Shown piece by piece: positions 12,438-19,945 of a stretch of DNA of 64,000 nt (position 1 is the stretch's first letter; every line of letters begins with the position of its first letter). The DNA lies in the NCBI RefSeq assembly GCF_027627455.1, contig NZ_CP115483.1, positions 4,588,001 through 4,652,000 of the forward strand. Reading direction: 5' to 3'. Position numbers and translations under genes: made by a program. The notes below the pieces were generated by a model, which saw only the letters and a list, made by a program, of their open reading frames with translations, searched no databases and had not been told where the DNA came from. Source of the stretch: Sphingobacterium sp. SYP-B4668. GTDB lineage: Bacteria > Bacteroidota > Bacteroidia > Sphingobacteriales > Sphingobacteriaceae.

Positions 12438-13343
12438 CTAGGACATCATCAAATATGCACCAGGCGTCATTCCCTCTTGCCTGCGAAACATGCGGACAAA
12501 ATAGTTCATGTTATTAAAGCCGCTTGCATAACAAGCCTCTTTGATATTTCGAGTATACTGAAGTACTCTTTTTGCATTATTGATGCGTGCCCGAATTACA
12601 TACTCCATAGGACTAATACCCAGCTCCTCTTTAAACGACCGAAAGAGGCTCGGCTTACTCATATGTGCCTTTTGGCTTAAAGACTCTATTGTGATATGTT
12701 CATGAATGTGTTCTTGGATATAGGATGTCACTGCATGCAGTCTTGAACCAGACTTTGTAGTGCAGCTCTCTATACTAATAAGGCTTTGCGTCTGCATAAT
12801 TCGGATGAGCAGCTCCTTAAGAGTTAAATCGGCCAATATATCCTTATGCTTTTCACCACTTATCGATATCGCAAAAAGCTTATCAGTCAACTTTGCCAAC
12901 TCTGCATCATTCAAAAAATGGTAATGCTCCAATTGGAATTTCCATCCCCCCTCAGCAAATGTACGCGGAAAGTATTCATTGAGATACCCTAGGATTGCTT
13001 GAATCTTTTGATGACTAATTGCGAGCGCCGTACATTGTGTTGGATCCTCCTCCGAAGCTTCCGGGAAATCAATATGCATCGATACCAAAGGTGGAACAAT
13101 TACCGTCTCTCCAGGTAAATAGTCAAATCGAGGACTACTTCCCATGTGCATCACCTTCTTCCCTTTCAACATATTAATCACCACTAAATCACTAAAATGC
13201 AGAGGAACAAGTTTACTCTCCTGATAAGTCTCATATACGTTAAGTTCAAAATCTTGAAGACTATAAGCCCTTCGGTGCTCTACAAGAGAAGTAAGTTCTC
13301 GCCTATCCGTAAATGGTAATTGATTCAAAAGATGTTTCATCAT
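12438..13343 (-). CDS. AraC-family transcriptional regulator
   Basis: About 301 residues from the ATG at 13343; a TTG at 13400 would add 19 residues without visible homology. The N-terminal ~180 residues are an effector domain of the AraC_N/cupin-like type. The C-terminal ~100 residues hold two helix-turn-helix motifs: ITIESLSQKAHMSKPSLFRS, and the signature with ACYASGFNNMNYFVRMFRR followed by GMTPGAYL. It is transcribed divergently from the aldehyde dehydrogenase gene, and such AraC/ALDH/DUF779 sets are common, so it probably activates the dehydrogenase genes in response to an alcohol or aldehyde. The effector is unknown. Confidence 0.9.
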   Translation of the reverse strand: MMKHLLNQLPFTDRRELTSLVEHRRAYSLQDFELNVYETYQESKLVPLHFSDLVVINMLKGKKVMHMGSSPRFDYLPGETVIVPPLVSMHIDFPEASEEDPTQCTALAISHQKIQAILGYLNEYFPRTFAEGGWKFQLEHYHFLNDAELAKLTDKLFAISISGEKHKDILADLTLKELLIRIMQTQSLISIESCTTKSGSRLHAVTSYIQEHIHEHITIESLSQKAHMSKPSLFRSFKEELGISPMEYVIRARINNAKRVLQYTRNIKEACYASGFNNMNYFVRMFRRQEGMTPGAYLMMS

Positions 13344-13501
13344 CACAAGATAATTATAACTAGTTCTACCCAATTTACTAATCAAAACGTAAAAAATCAA
13401 ATATTCTGGTTCAAGTCTTAGAATATGATGATCGATTTACATTACCATCTATTTAATGCCCTTCCTCAGAATAAAACTATAAATCTGACGATGATATTAT
13501 T

Positions 13502-13528
13502 GTGCTACACTATGATAGGATAGTGCTA
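13502..13528 (+). promoter_or_regulatory. Candidate AraC binding site upstream of aldehyde dehydrogenase
   Basis: Direct repeats of GTGCTA at 13502-13507 and 13523-13528 are exactly 21 bp apart (two helical turns), the usual layout for an AraC-family dimer. The second repeat abuts the -33 position of the TATATTTG promoter, as expected for an activator site. Confidence 0.45.
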
Positions 13529-13549
13529 AGTCTCTCATGGTATTCTATA

Positions 13550-13557
13550 TATATTTG
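13550..13557 (+). promoter_or_regulatory. Aldehyde dehydrogenase promoter -7 box
   Basis: TATATTTG matches TAnnTTTG and lies about 42 bp upstream of the ATG. There is no TTG at -33, which fits a promoter that depends on an activator. Confidence 0.5.
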
Positions 13558-13598
13558 AAAATAACCAGATATATTTTTCATTTAAAAATCATATTCAT

Positions 13599-15101
13599 AT
13601 GAGTACATTCAATAGACCAACGTTCAATGAACGCTACGACAACTACATAAACGGAAAATTTACAGCCCCCATCCAAGGAAAATATTTTGATGTTGTCTCT
13701 CCAATAGATGGTCTCGTTTTCACCAAGGCCGCGCATTCCACGAAAGAAGATTTAAATATTGCCGTCGATGCTGCTGCTGAAGCCTTTAAAATATGGGGCA
13801 AGACCTCAGCTACTGAACGAAGCATTATCTTAAATAAAATTGCAGACCGTATTGAGCAAAATCTTGAATTCATAGCTACTGTCGAAACGATAGACAATGG
13901 CAAAGCAGTACGCGAGACGTTAAATGCAGACATTCCATTAGCAATCGATCACTTTAGATACTTTGCCAGCGTCATTCGCGCAGAAGAAGGATCATTGACA
14001 GAGTTGGATAGCAGCACCGTATCCTTAATTGTCCACGAGCCAATTGGCGTCGTTGCACAAATCATACCTTGGAACTTCCCCATTCTAATGGCTGTTTGGA
14101 AACTTGCTCCTGCTTTAGCTGCCGGCAACTGTGTCGTTCTGAAACCAGCAGAAAGCACACCTATATCCATTCTAGTATTGATGGATCTGATCGGTGATTT
14201 ACTCCCTCCAGGCGTCATCAATATTGTTAATGGATTTGGATCAGAACTTGGCAGAGCACTCGTCACCAATCCAAAAGTAGCCAAAGCGGCATTTACAGGC
14301 TCTACAGCCACTGGCCGTCTCGTAATGCAGTACGCCACCGAAAACATAATTCCCGTCACATTAGAATTAGGAGGAAAGTCCCCTAACATCTTCTTCAGCT
14401 CCGTCATGGACGAAGACGACGCATTTTTAGACAAAGCAATAGAAGGCGCAGTCCTTTTCGCATTCAATCAAGGAGAGATCTGTACCTGCCCCTCGCGTCT
14501 ACTTATTCAACAAGACATCTATGACCGATTCATTGAGAAAGTCATAGACCGTGTCAACAAGATAAAAGTTGGGAATCCACTAGATAGTACAGTGATGATG
14601 GGAGCGCAAGCTTCCCAAATCCAAAAGGATAAAATTGTGTCTTACATTAAACTCGGAAAGGAAGAAGGCGCCGAAATTCTCACTGGTGGTGACATCAACA
14701 ATTTGGGCGACGGTTTGGAAAATGGATATTACATTAAACCAACCTTATTCAAAGGACACAACAAAATGCGCATCTTTCAAGAAGAAATATTTGGCCCAGT
14801 ACTCGCAGTCACCACCTTCAAAGATGAAGCTGAGGCTATTGCAATCGCAAATGACACCATGTATGGACTTGGTGCAGGCGTATGGACCAGAGATGCACAT
14901 CAGCTTTACCAAATTCCTAGAGCGATCCAAGCAGGCAGAGTTTGGGTCAACCAATATCACAACTATCCTGCAGGAGCTCCATTTGGTGGTTACAAGCAGT
15001 CAGGTATCGGCAGAGAAAACCATAAAATGATGCTCGGCCACTATAGACAGACCAAAAACATGTTGATTTCCTACAGTAAAGAAAAGCTCGGATTCTTCTA
15101 A
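13599..15101 (+). CDS. Aldehyde dehydrogenase, ExaC/AldB-like
   Basis: A 500-residue NAD(P)-dependent aldehyde dehydrogenase that oxidises an aldehyde to the acid. The general-base glutamate is in LELGGKSPN and the catalytic cysteine is C295 in NQGEICTCPSR; this form of the active-site motif is typical of ExaC/AcoD acetaldehyde dehydrogenases. The NAD-binding segment PWNFPILMA is intact. It is divergent from an AraC regulator and followed by a zinc alcohol dehydrogenase and a DUF779 gene, which together suggest alcohol-to-acid oxidation or aldehyde detoxification. The exact substrate is unknown; acetaldehyde or another short aldehyde is likely. Confidence 0.93.
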   Translation: MSTFNRPTFNERYDNYINGKFTAPIQGKYFDVVSPIDGLVFTKAAHSTKEDLNIAVDAAAEAFKIWGKTSATERSIILNKIADRIEQNLEFIATVETIDNGKAVRETLNADIPLAIDHFRYFASVIRAEEGSLTELDSSTVSLIVHEPIGVVAQIIPWNFPILMAVWKLAPALAAGNCVVLKPAESTPISILVLMDLIGDLLPPGVINIVNGFGSELGRALVTNPKVAKAAFTGSTATGRLVMQYATENIIPVTLELGGKSPNIFFSSVMDEDDAFLDKAIEGAVLFAFNQGEICTCPSRLLIQQDIYDRFIEKVIDRVNKIKVGNPLDSTVMMGAQASQIQKDKIVSYIKLGKEEGAEILTGGDINNLGDGLENGYYIKPTLFKGHNKMRIFQEEIFGPVLAVTTFKDEAEAIAIANDTMYGLGAGVWTRDAHQLYQIPRAIQAGRVWVNQYHNYPAGAPFGGYKQSGIGRENHKMMLGHYRQTKNMLISYSKEKLGFF

Positions 15102-15107
15102 AACAAA

Positions 15108-15141
15108 TGACCGAATCTAATTTAGTATTGAGGTTCGGTCA
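15108..15141 (+). terminator. Stem-loop between aldehyde and alcohol dehydrogenase genes
   Basis: Arms TGACCGAATCT and AGGTTCGGTCA pair at 10 of 11 positions with a 12-base loop, starting 6 bp after the ALDH stop. No T run follows, so it may be a partial terminator or an mRNA-processing or stabilising hairpin that sets the ratio of the two enzymes. Confidence 0.45.
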
Positions 15142-15224
15142 CTCATATTTCAGTGCACTAAAAGTAATTACTCCAAGCCACAATTTTGCCAGTATATTAG
15201 TTTAAAACCCCAAAAAGAAATACT

Positions 15225-16262
15225 ATGATTCCAAAAACAATGAAAGCTGCTGTTGTCCAAGCTTATGGACAGCCATTAGAAATTAGGGAAGTGCCCGTTC
15301 GTGAGCCGGGACGGTATGAAGTTTTGGTGAAAGTAATCGCTTGCGGGGTCTGTCATACTGATTTACATGCCGTTGACGGCGATTGGCCAGCCAAACCCAA
15401 GATGCCTCTTATTCCCGGACATGAAGGCGTAGGTATCGTTGTAGCCTGTGGTCCTGATGCCCAAGCTAAGGAGGGAGATGCCGTCGGCGTACCATGGTTA
15501 TACAGCGCATGTAGCTGCTGTGAGTACTGTATTACTGGATGGGAGACGTTGTGTGAATCTCAAAACAATGGAGGATATAGTGTGGATGGTAGCTTTGCTG
15601 AATATGTAATAGCAGATTCTCGCTATGTAGGCCACCTCAAATCAAATGTTAATTTTTTAGAAATTGCTCCAATTCTTTGCGCTGGCGTAACCGTATACAA
15701 AGGTTTGAAAGAAACAGAAACTAAACCTGGAGAATGGGTAGCTATCTCCGGAATCGGAGGACTAGGTCATGTAGCCGTTCAATATGCTAAAGCCATGGGC
15801 ATGCACGTAGCAGCTATTGACGTAGCGGATGAGAAATTAGAATTAGCAAAAAAACTTGGTGCAGATCTCATCGTGAATGCTAAAAATACAGATCCAGGTC
15901 AGTATCTACACAAAGAAGTAGGCGGTATGCACGGCGCCCTTATTACCGCCGTATCTCCAATTGCCTTCAAACAAGGAATTGATGTATTACGTAGAAAAGG
16001 TACCATTGCACTCAATGGGCTCCCTCCGGGATCCTTCGAACTGCCAATTTTTGAAACCGTATTAAAGCGAATAACAGTAAGGGGATCTATTGTCGGAACC
16101 AGAAAAGACATGCAAGAAGCATTAGAATTTGCCAATGAGGGACTAGTTAAAGCAACCGTATCCGCTGCAAAACTAGAGGACATCAATGATGTCTTTGACA
16201 AAATGAGAAAAGGACAGATTGACGGCAGAATTGTACTAGATATTGCCAACAGCCCCAATTAA
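15225..16262 (+). CDS. Zinc-dependent alcohol dehydrogenase, AdhP-like
   Basis: A 345-residue medium-chain dehydrogenase that interconverts alcohols and aldehydes with NAD. Catalytic zinc ligands include C43 (GVCHTDLH) and H66 (GHEGVG). Structural zinc cysteines are C96, C99, C102 and C110. The Rossmann motif GIGGLGHVAVQYAKAMG is near residue 175. It resembles propanol-preferring AdhP/AdhA enzymes. It lies 123 bp after the aldehyde dehydrogenase with a hairpin between, and 65 bp before the DUF779 gene, so the pair could oxidise an alcohol in two steps. Confidence in the family is high; the substrate is inferred. Confidence 0.92.
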   Translation: MIPKTMKAAVVQAYGQPLEIREVPVREPGRYEVLVKVIACGVCHTDLHAVDGDWPAKPKMPLIPGHEGVGIVVACGPDAQAKEGDAVGVPWLYSACSCCEYCITGWETLCESQNNGGYSVDGSFAEYVIADSRYVGHLKSNVNFLEIAPILCAGVTVYKGLKETETKPGEWVAISGIGGLGHVAVQYAKAMGMHVAAIDVADEKLELAKKLGADLIVNAKNTDPGQYLHKEVGGMHGALITAVSPIAFKQGIDVLRRKGTIALNGLPPGSFELPIFETVLKRITVRGSIVGTRKDMQEALEFANEGLVKATVSAAKLEDINDVFDKMRKGQIDGRIVLDIANSPN

Positions 16263-16327
16263 TGCTCGCTGTAAAGTAGTCTTCAATTCATTTCGATTGA
16301 AGACTACATCACTACTAAAAAAACAAA

Positions 16328-16702
16328 ATGACTTCAAGATTAGCAATCACAGACGCGGCGCGACAAGTAGTAGAAGACCTTAAAGAAAAACACGGTCCAC
16401 TTATGTTTTATCAAGCAGGTGGGTGCTGTGAAGGCACACAGCCACAGTGTTTTGAGAAGGGAGGTTTCTTCCCTAGGATGAATGATGCCATGATTGGACT
16501 AGTCGAAGGGTATGAATTTTGGGTAGACCGAGACCTATTTGAGTATTGGCAATACTCACACTTTACCTTAGACGTACTTGATGGTTTCGGACCTGGAGGA
16601 TTTTCCTTGGAAACACCACTAGGAAAAACCTTCACCATACATTACAGACTTTTCAATGAAAACGAATTGAAAAATCTCTCGCCCATAATCAGGGCTAATT
16701 AA
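16328..16702 (+). CDS. DUF779 domain protein
   Basis: A 124-residue protein of the DUF779 family, a small cysteine-containing family usually encoded beside ExaC/AldB-type aldehyde dehydrogenases. The conserved segment QAGGCCEGTQPQCFEKGGF (near residue 28) may bind a metal or act in redox chemistry. It spans a single compact domain with no signal peptide. It is the last gene of the AraC-regulated dehydrogenase cluster. The biochemical role of the family is not established as far as I know; a helper role for the aldehyde dehydrogenase is inferred from the constant neighbourhood. Confidence 0.88.
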   Translation: MTSRLAITDAARQVVEDLKEKHGPLMFYQAGGCCEGTQPQCFEKGGFFPRMNDAMIGLVEGYEFWVDRDLFEYWQYSHFTLDVLDGFGPGGFSLETPLGKTFTIHYRLFNENELKNLSPIIRAN

Positions 16703-16816
16703 GAAAATAGTTCTCTCGCACTAAGAACCTGTTTAAAATTCATCTAATGATTTCGTTACTCTTTTTGGCTGCTACTGCGTTATATTTTTAAGGTAGAAGC
16801 GCTGCTATCTCAAAAA

Positions 16817-17224
16817 TTAAGCCTCGTCAAGACTAAGTCCCTCCAATACAGGGATGGGATTCTTATTTTCATCCAGCGCTACAAAAGTAAACAATCCATT
16901 TATTGCTAACTCTCGCCCCTCTTCATACATATGCTCGAGGTATATCTCCACTCTCACTTTCAAACTAGTCCTCCCTATACTATCCACTCTAGCGACGGCC
17001 TCTATGATGCTACCTGAAGGTATTGCCTTAGCAAAGTCTATTCGATCAGTAGATACTGTCACAAGGCGCTTATGACAAAATCTAGTCGCCGCCATAAAGG
17101 AGACTTCATCCATTATTGCCATAGCTTTACCCCCAAACAATGTATCATGGTGATTGGTCAAAAATGGGAATACCGTCGTACATACCCGTGTTTCCGCCAA
17201 ATTAATTCTTTCTTCTAAAGTCAT
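16817..17224 (-). CDS. Acyl-CoA thioesterase, hotdog fold (YciA-like)
   Basis: About 135 residues from the ATG at 17224; an upstream TTG at 17257 would add 11 residues. A single hotdog domain hydrolyses acyl-CoA to the free acid and CoA. The family motif NHHDTLFGGKAMAIMDE (catalytic Asp/Asn region) and the later TVSTDRIDFAKAIPSG strand are present. Members act in the cytoplasm on short to long acyl-CoAs. It stands alone between convergent DUF779 and the MutS-like gene, with no sign of co-regulation. Confidence 0.9.
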   Translation of the reverse strand: MTLEERINLAETRVCTTVFPFLTNHHDTLFGGKAMAIMDEVSFMAATRFCHKRLVTVSTDRIDFAKAIPSGSIIEAVARVDSIGRTSLKVRVEIYLEHMYEEGRELAINGLFTFVALDENKNPIPVLEGLSLDEA

Positions 17225-17353
17225 ATTTCTAATATTGATATTAGGACTTGGTGTCAACAGATAAAGCTATCCACAAAAACCAACATACTTCATTTTATAG
17301 ACAATGCTGACTGCAGCTTTTGAGACACCCCTGTGGACATTTCTGCATCTCCA

Positions 17354-19177
17354 TTAACTCGCGTTTTTTTCAATATCTACACCAATCCCTTTAAGTAACA
17401 TAGAGGCATTGAATACTTTGCATTCCCCCTCTTTCAATTTATAGTCAAATAACATTTCGCCATCGCGCACCTGAATATCGAAGTGATAGTTTTTCATAAT
17501 CCCCGGATACTCGCCTTCCAACGTAGAAAGCTGCAAATCATGGGTAGCCACCATCCCTTTTCCATCCATTGCAATCAATTTTTTAATAATCGCACGCGAC
17601 CCCAAATATTTGTCCACGGAATTAGTCCCCCTCAACATCTCATCAATTAGGAAAAAGCTATCCTTATCCTCCCGAACAGTTTCTAAGATATACTTCATCC
17701 TATCCAGCTCGGCCTTGAATGTAGAAGTACTTTCGTTCAGATTGTCTTTAATTCGCATATACGTAATCAACTTATAAATTGGTATTTCAAAAACAGAAGC
17801 ACATACTGGAGCTCCTGCATAGGCCAACACCGCATTGATTCCTATTGTCCTCAAAAATGTACTCTTACCAGCCATATTAGACCCTGTCACCAAAGCGATT
17901 CGATGGTCACCTGCATCATAATCATTCTCCACGGCCTGTCTTGCGGATATCAGCGGATGATTGATATCTATTGCCCTAATCTTCTCATCAGTATGCCCCT
18001 TTAACATTGGAAATACCCAAGTAGGATGATTACGTTTCAATGTTGCTAGACTGACTAATGCTTCCATCTCTGCCACCACATCAAATGCTTCCAATATATT
18101 TTCCTCATAATTGGACTTCCATTTAACGATAGCCATCACCTGCCGAAAATCCCATAGCAAAACCATATTCAACACTAAGCCAACAATAACGTTATTCCGC
18201 GCATCCAATTTGTTGATCAAACTCCCCAAAGCTTTAAAAGCATCCGATAGCTTTCCCTTATGATTATCTACCTGTATACGTTGCTGCAACTGTTGATTCA
18301 AAGGACTCTCCCACACTTGATTTTCAATCAACTGAATGCCACCAGCATAAGCATTTAAGATTCCACCTACCTTATCAATTTTGCTCGAAAAAACCGACAC
18401 CCGTCCTGACATTGCTAATGTCCACAATACATTAATCAAAGCCAATATAGTGACATAACCCAACGACTTCACACCCAAGAACGACAGTCCGATTCCGGCA
18501 AGCAGTACAAACGGAATAATCTGCGTATATATCCGCATAAATGCATTTCCAAAAGACAGGTCGTCCCCCTGAAAATATTTCTTCAAAAACGGCTTCACCT
18601 CCATTTTCTGATCCAGATTAAACAGCAACCGGCTTTGTAACTGTTGGCTCCATTCCAATTTTGGTTCCAGCTCCTGCACAGCAGCCTGTCTGTCCATGAT
18701 TGTAGCTTTATCCACTGCAGAACGGAACCAATTTGCCAGCACTTTCACCCCTTCTTTTGTTGCAGCACGATTGACCAAAGTAAATAATGAAAATCGACCA
18801 AATACATCCAAATCCGAAAGATAAGGATGCCTATTGTCTTCAAAATCTTCACCTTCAACATAGCAGGTTTCACGTCGATCACGAAGCAGTATCTCATTCT
18901 TATTGACCCGTAAGAAAGCCGTTAAATCTTCTCTTTCCCTTTCCAATCGACTTTGACGTCTTATCAAATAAGCAAAAAGAAGGATTATCGTCATGAACAA
19001 TACAAAAACAATCCAAACCTGTTTCTGTTGAAAACTCCAGAATAACAAACCTCCTCCGCCCAGAATAACGGCAAGTCGTGCTAAACTATTTTTATTGATT
19101 CTTTTAGTAAGTGTTTCTATTTCAATTTGAGTTTGCGCAATAGCCTCCTCATATTTTGAAAAAATCGTTGTATTCAT
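17354..19177 (-). CDS. Membrane-anchored MutS-like ATPase
   Basis: A 607-residue protein with the C-terminal ATPase domain of MutS (domain V) but no mismatch-recognition domain. Walker A is G432SNMAGKST and Walker B lies in FFLIDEMLRGTNS, followed by ATHDLQL. Two pairs of hydrophobic helices (about 33-50 and 54-72; 219-236 and 238-256) predict an inner-membrane protein, unlike MutS or MutS2. Similar membrane MutS-like proteins occur widely in Bacteroidota without an assigned function as far as I know. The gene follows pcm after a terminator and probably has its own promoter. DNA mismatch repair should not be assumed. Confidence 0.85.
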   Translation of the reverse strand: MNTTIFSKYEEAIAQTQIEIETLTKRINKNSLARLAVILGGGGLLFWSFQQKQVWIVFVLFMTIILLFAYLIRRQSRLEREREDLTAFLRVNKNEILLRDRRETCYVEGEDFEDNRHPYLSDLDVFGRFSLFTLVNRAATKEGVKVLANWFRSAVDKATIMDRQAAVQELEPKLEWSQQLQSRLLFNLDQKMEVKPFLKKYFQGDDLSFGNAFMRIYTQIIPFVLLAGIGLSFLGVKSLGYVTILALINVLWTLAMSGRVSVFSSKIDKVGGILNAYAGGIQLIENQVWESPLNQQLQQRIQVDNHKGKLSDAFKALGSLINKLDARNNVIVGLVLNMVLLWDFRQVMAIVKWKSNYEENILEAFDVVAEMEALVSLATLKRNHPTWVFPMLKGHTDEKIRAIDINHPLISARQAVENDYDAGDHRIALVTGSNMAGKSTFLRTIGINAVLAYAGAPVCASVFEIPIYKLITYMRIKDNLNESTSTFKAELDRMKYILETVREDKDSFFLIDEMLRGTNSVDKYLGSRAIIKKLIAMDGKGMVATHDLQLSTLEGEYPGIMKNYHFDIQVRDGEMLFDYKLKEGECKVFNASMLLKGIGVDIEKNAS

Positions 19178-19191
19178 ATGGTCGTCAAGTT

Positions 19192-19220
19192 ATAAAAAAA
19201 GCTTGGTACTTACCAAGCTT
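19192..19220 (-). terminator. pcm terminator overlapping the pcm stop codon
   Basis: A perfect 10-bp inverted repeat (AAGCTTGGTA / TACCAAGCTT) with a 2-base loop, followed on the minus strand by seven T. The TAA stop of pcm lies at the loop and the first arm is coding sequence. Confidence 0.8.
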
Positions 19221-19872
19221 GATCTCCCACTAAAGGAACAAATCTAAAAGTATCTAATTCTATTCGTTCAAAATCGTTCTCTCCCACACGAAGAATAGTC
19301 ACCATCTTCTGTGCCTGCTCATCACCTACTGGAATCACGAAAACGCCACCTATCTTCAATTGCTTTAACATAATCTCGGGAACGAAAGGAGCACCAGCCG
19401 TCACGATAATCTTATCATAAGGTGCATGTTCAGTAATGCCTTTTGAACCATCTCCTAGAAAAAAATTTGGCTTATAACCCATATACGGCAACACTTGGAT
19501 CGTCCGATTATAAAGTGCCTCCTGCCGCTCGATTGTAAACACCTCCGCTCCTAGTTCCATGAGAATACAGGTTTGGTATCCCGATCCCGTACCTATTTCC
19601 AGAACCTTATCCCCTTTTTTCACGTGGAGCAATTCAGATTGATAAGCTACAGTATAAGGTTGCGAAATGGTCTGTCCATCGCCTATGGGAAAAGCAATAT
19701 CTCGATACGCCTGATTCCAAAAGGTTTCATCAAAGAAAAAATGTCGCGGAACTTTTCCAATTGCTTTCAACACGTACTTATCCTCAATTCCACGTTTTTC
19801 CAAATGTTTGACAAGCTGCTTTCTTGCCCCCTTTTCTCTATAGTTATCTACGAATTTATATGCCATTACCAT
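19210..19872 (-). CDS. pcm: Protein-L-isoaspartate O-methyltransferase
   Basis: A 220-residue SAM-dependent methyltransferase that repairs isoaspartyl residues in damaged proteins. The substrate motif IGDGQTISQPYTVAYQSELL is near residue 64 and SAM motif I VLEIGTGSGYQT near residue 92. Length is normal for bacterial Pcm. Two in-frame ATGs (19872 and 19866) are possible; both are within two codons. The 3' end doubles as the first arm of its own terminator. It stands as a single gene between priA and the MutS-like gene. Confidence 0.93.
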   Translation of the reverse strand: MVMAYKFVDNYREKGARKQLVKHLEKRGIEDKYVLKAIGKVPRHFFFDETFWNQAYRDIAFPIGDGQTISQPYTVAYQSELLHVKKGDKVLEIGTGSGYQTCILMELGAEVFTIERQEALYNRTIQVLPYMGYKPNFFLGDGSKGITEHAPYDKIIVTAGAPFVPEIMLKQLKIGGVFVIPVGDEQAQKMVTILRVGENDFERIELDTFRFVPLVGDQAW

Positions 19873-19945
19873 CCAAAATTACCGTTAAAAACGCACATCT
19901 GAAGGATTAAAATGCAAAATGTTTGCTGTCAAAGGGATATCCAAA

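Noticed and set aside
16720..16800. Sequence near AGAACCTGTTTAAAATTCAT that resembles the end of some insertion sequences
   Set aside because: No matching inverted end, target duplication or transposase was found nearby; at most a decayed fragment.
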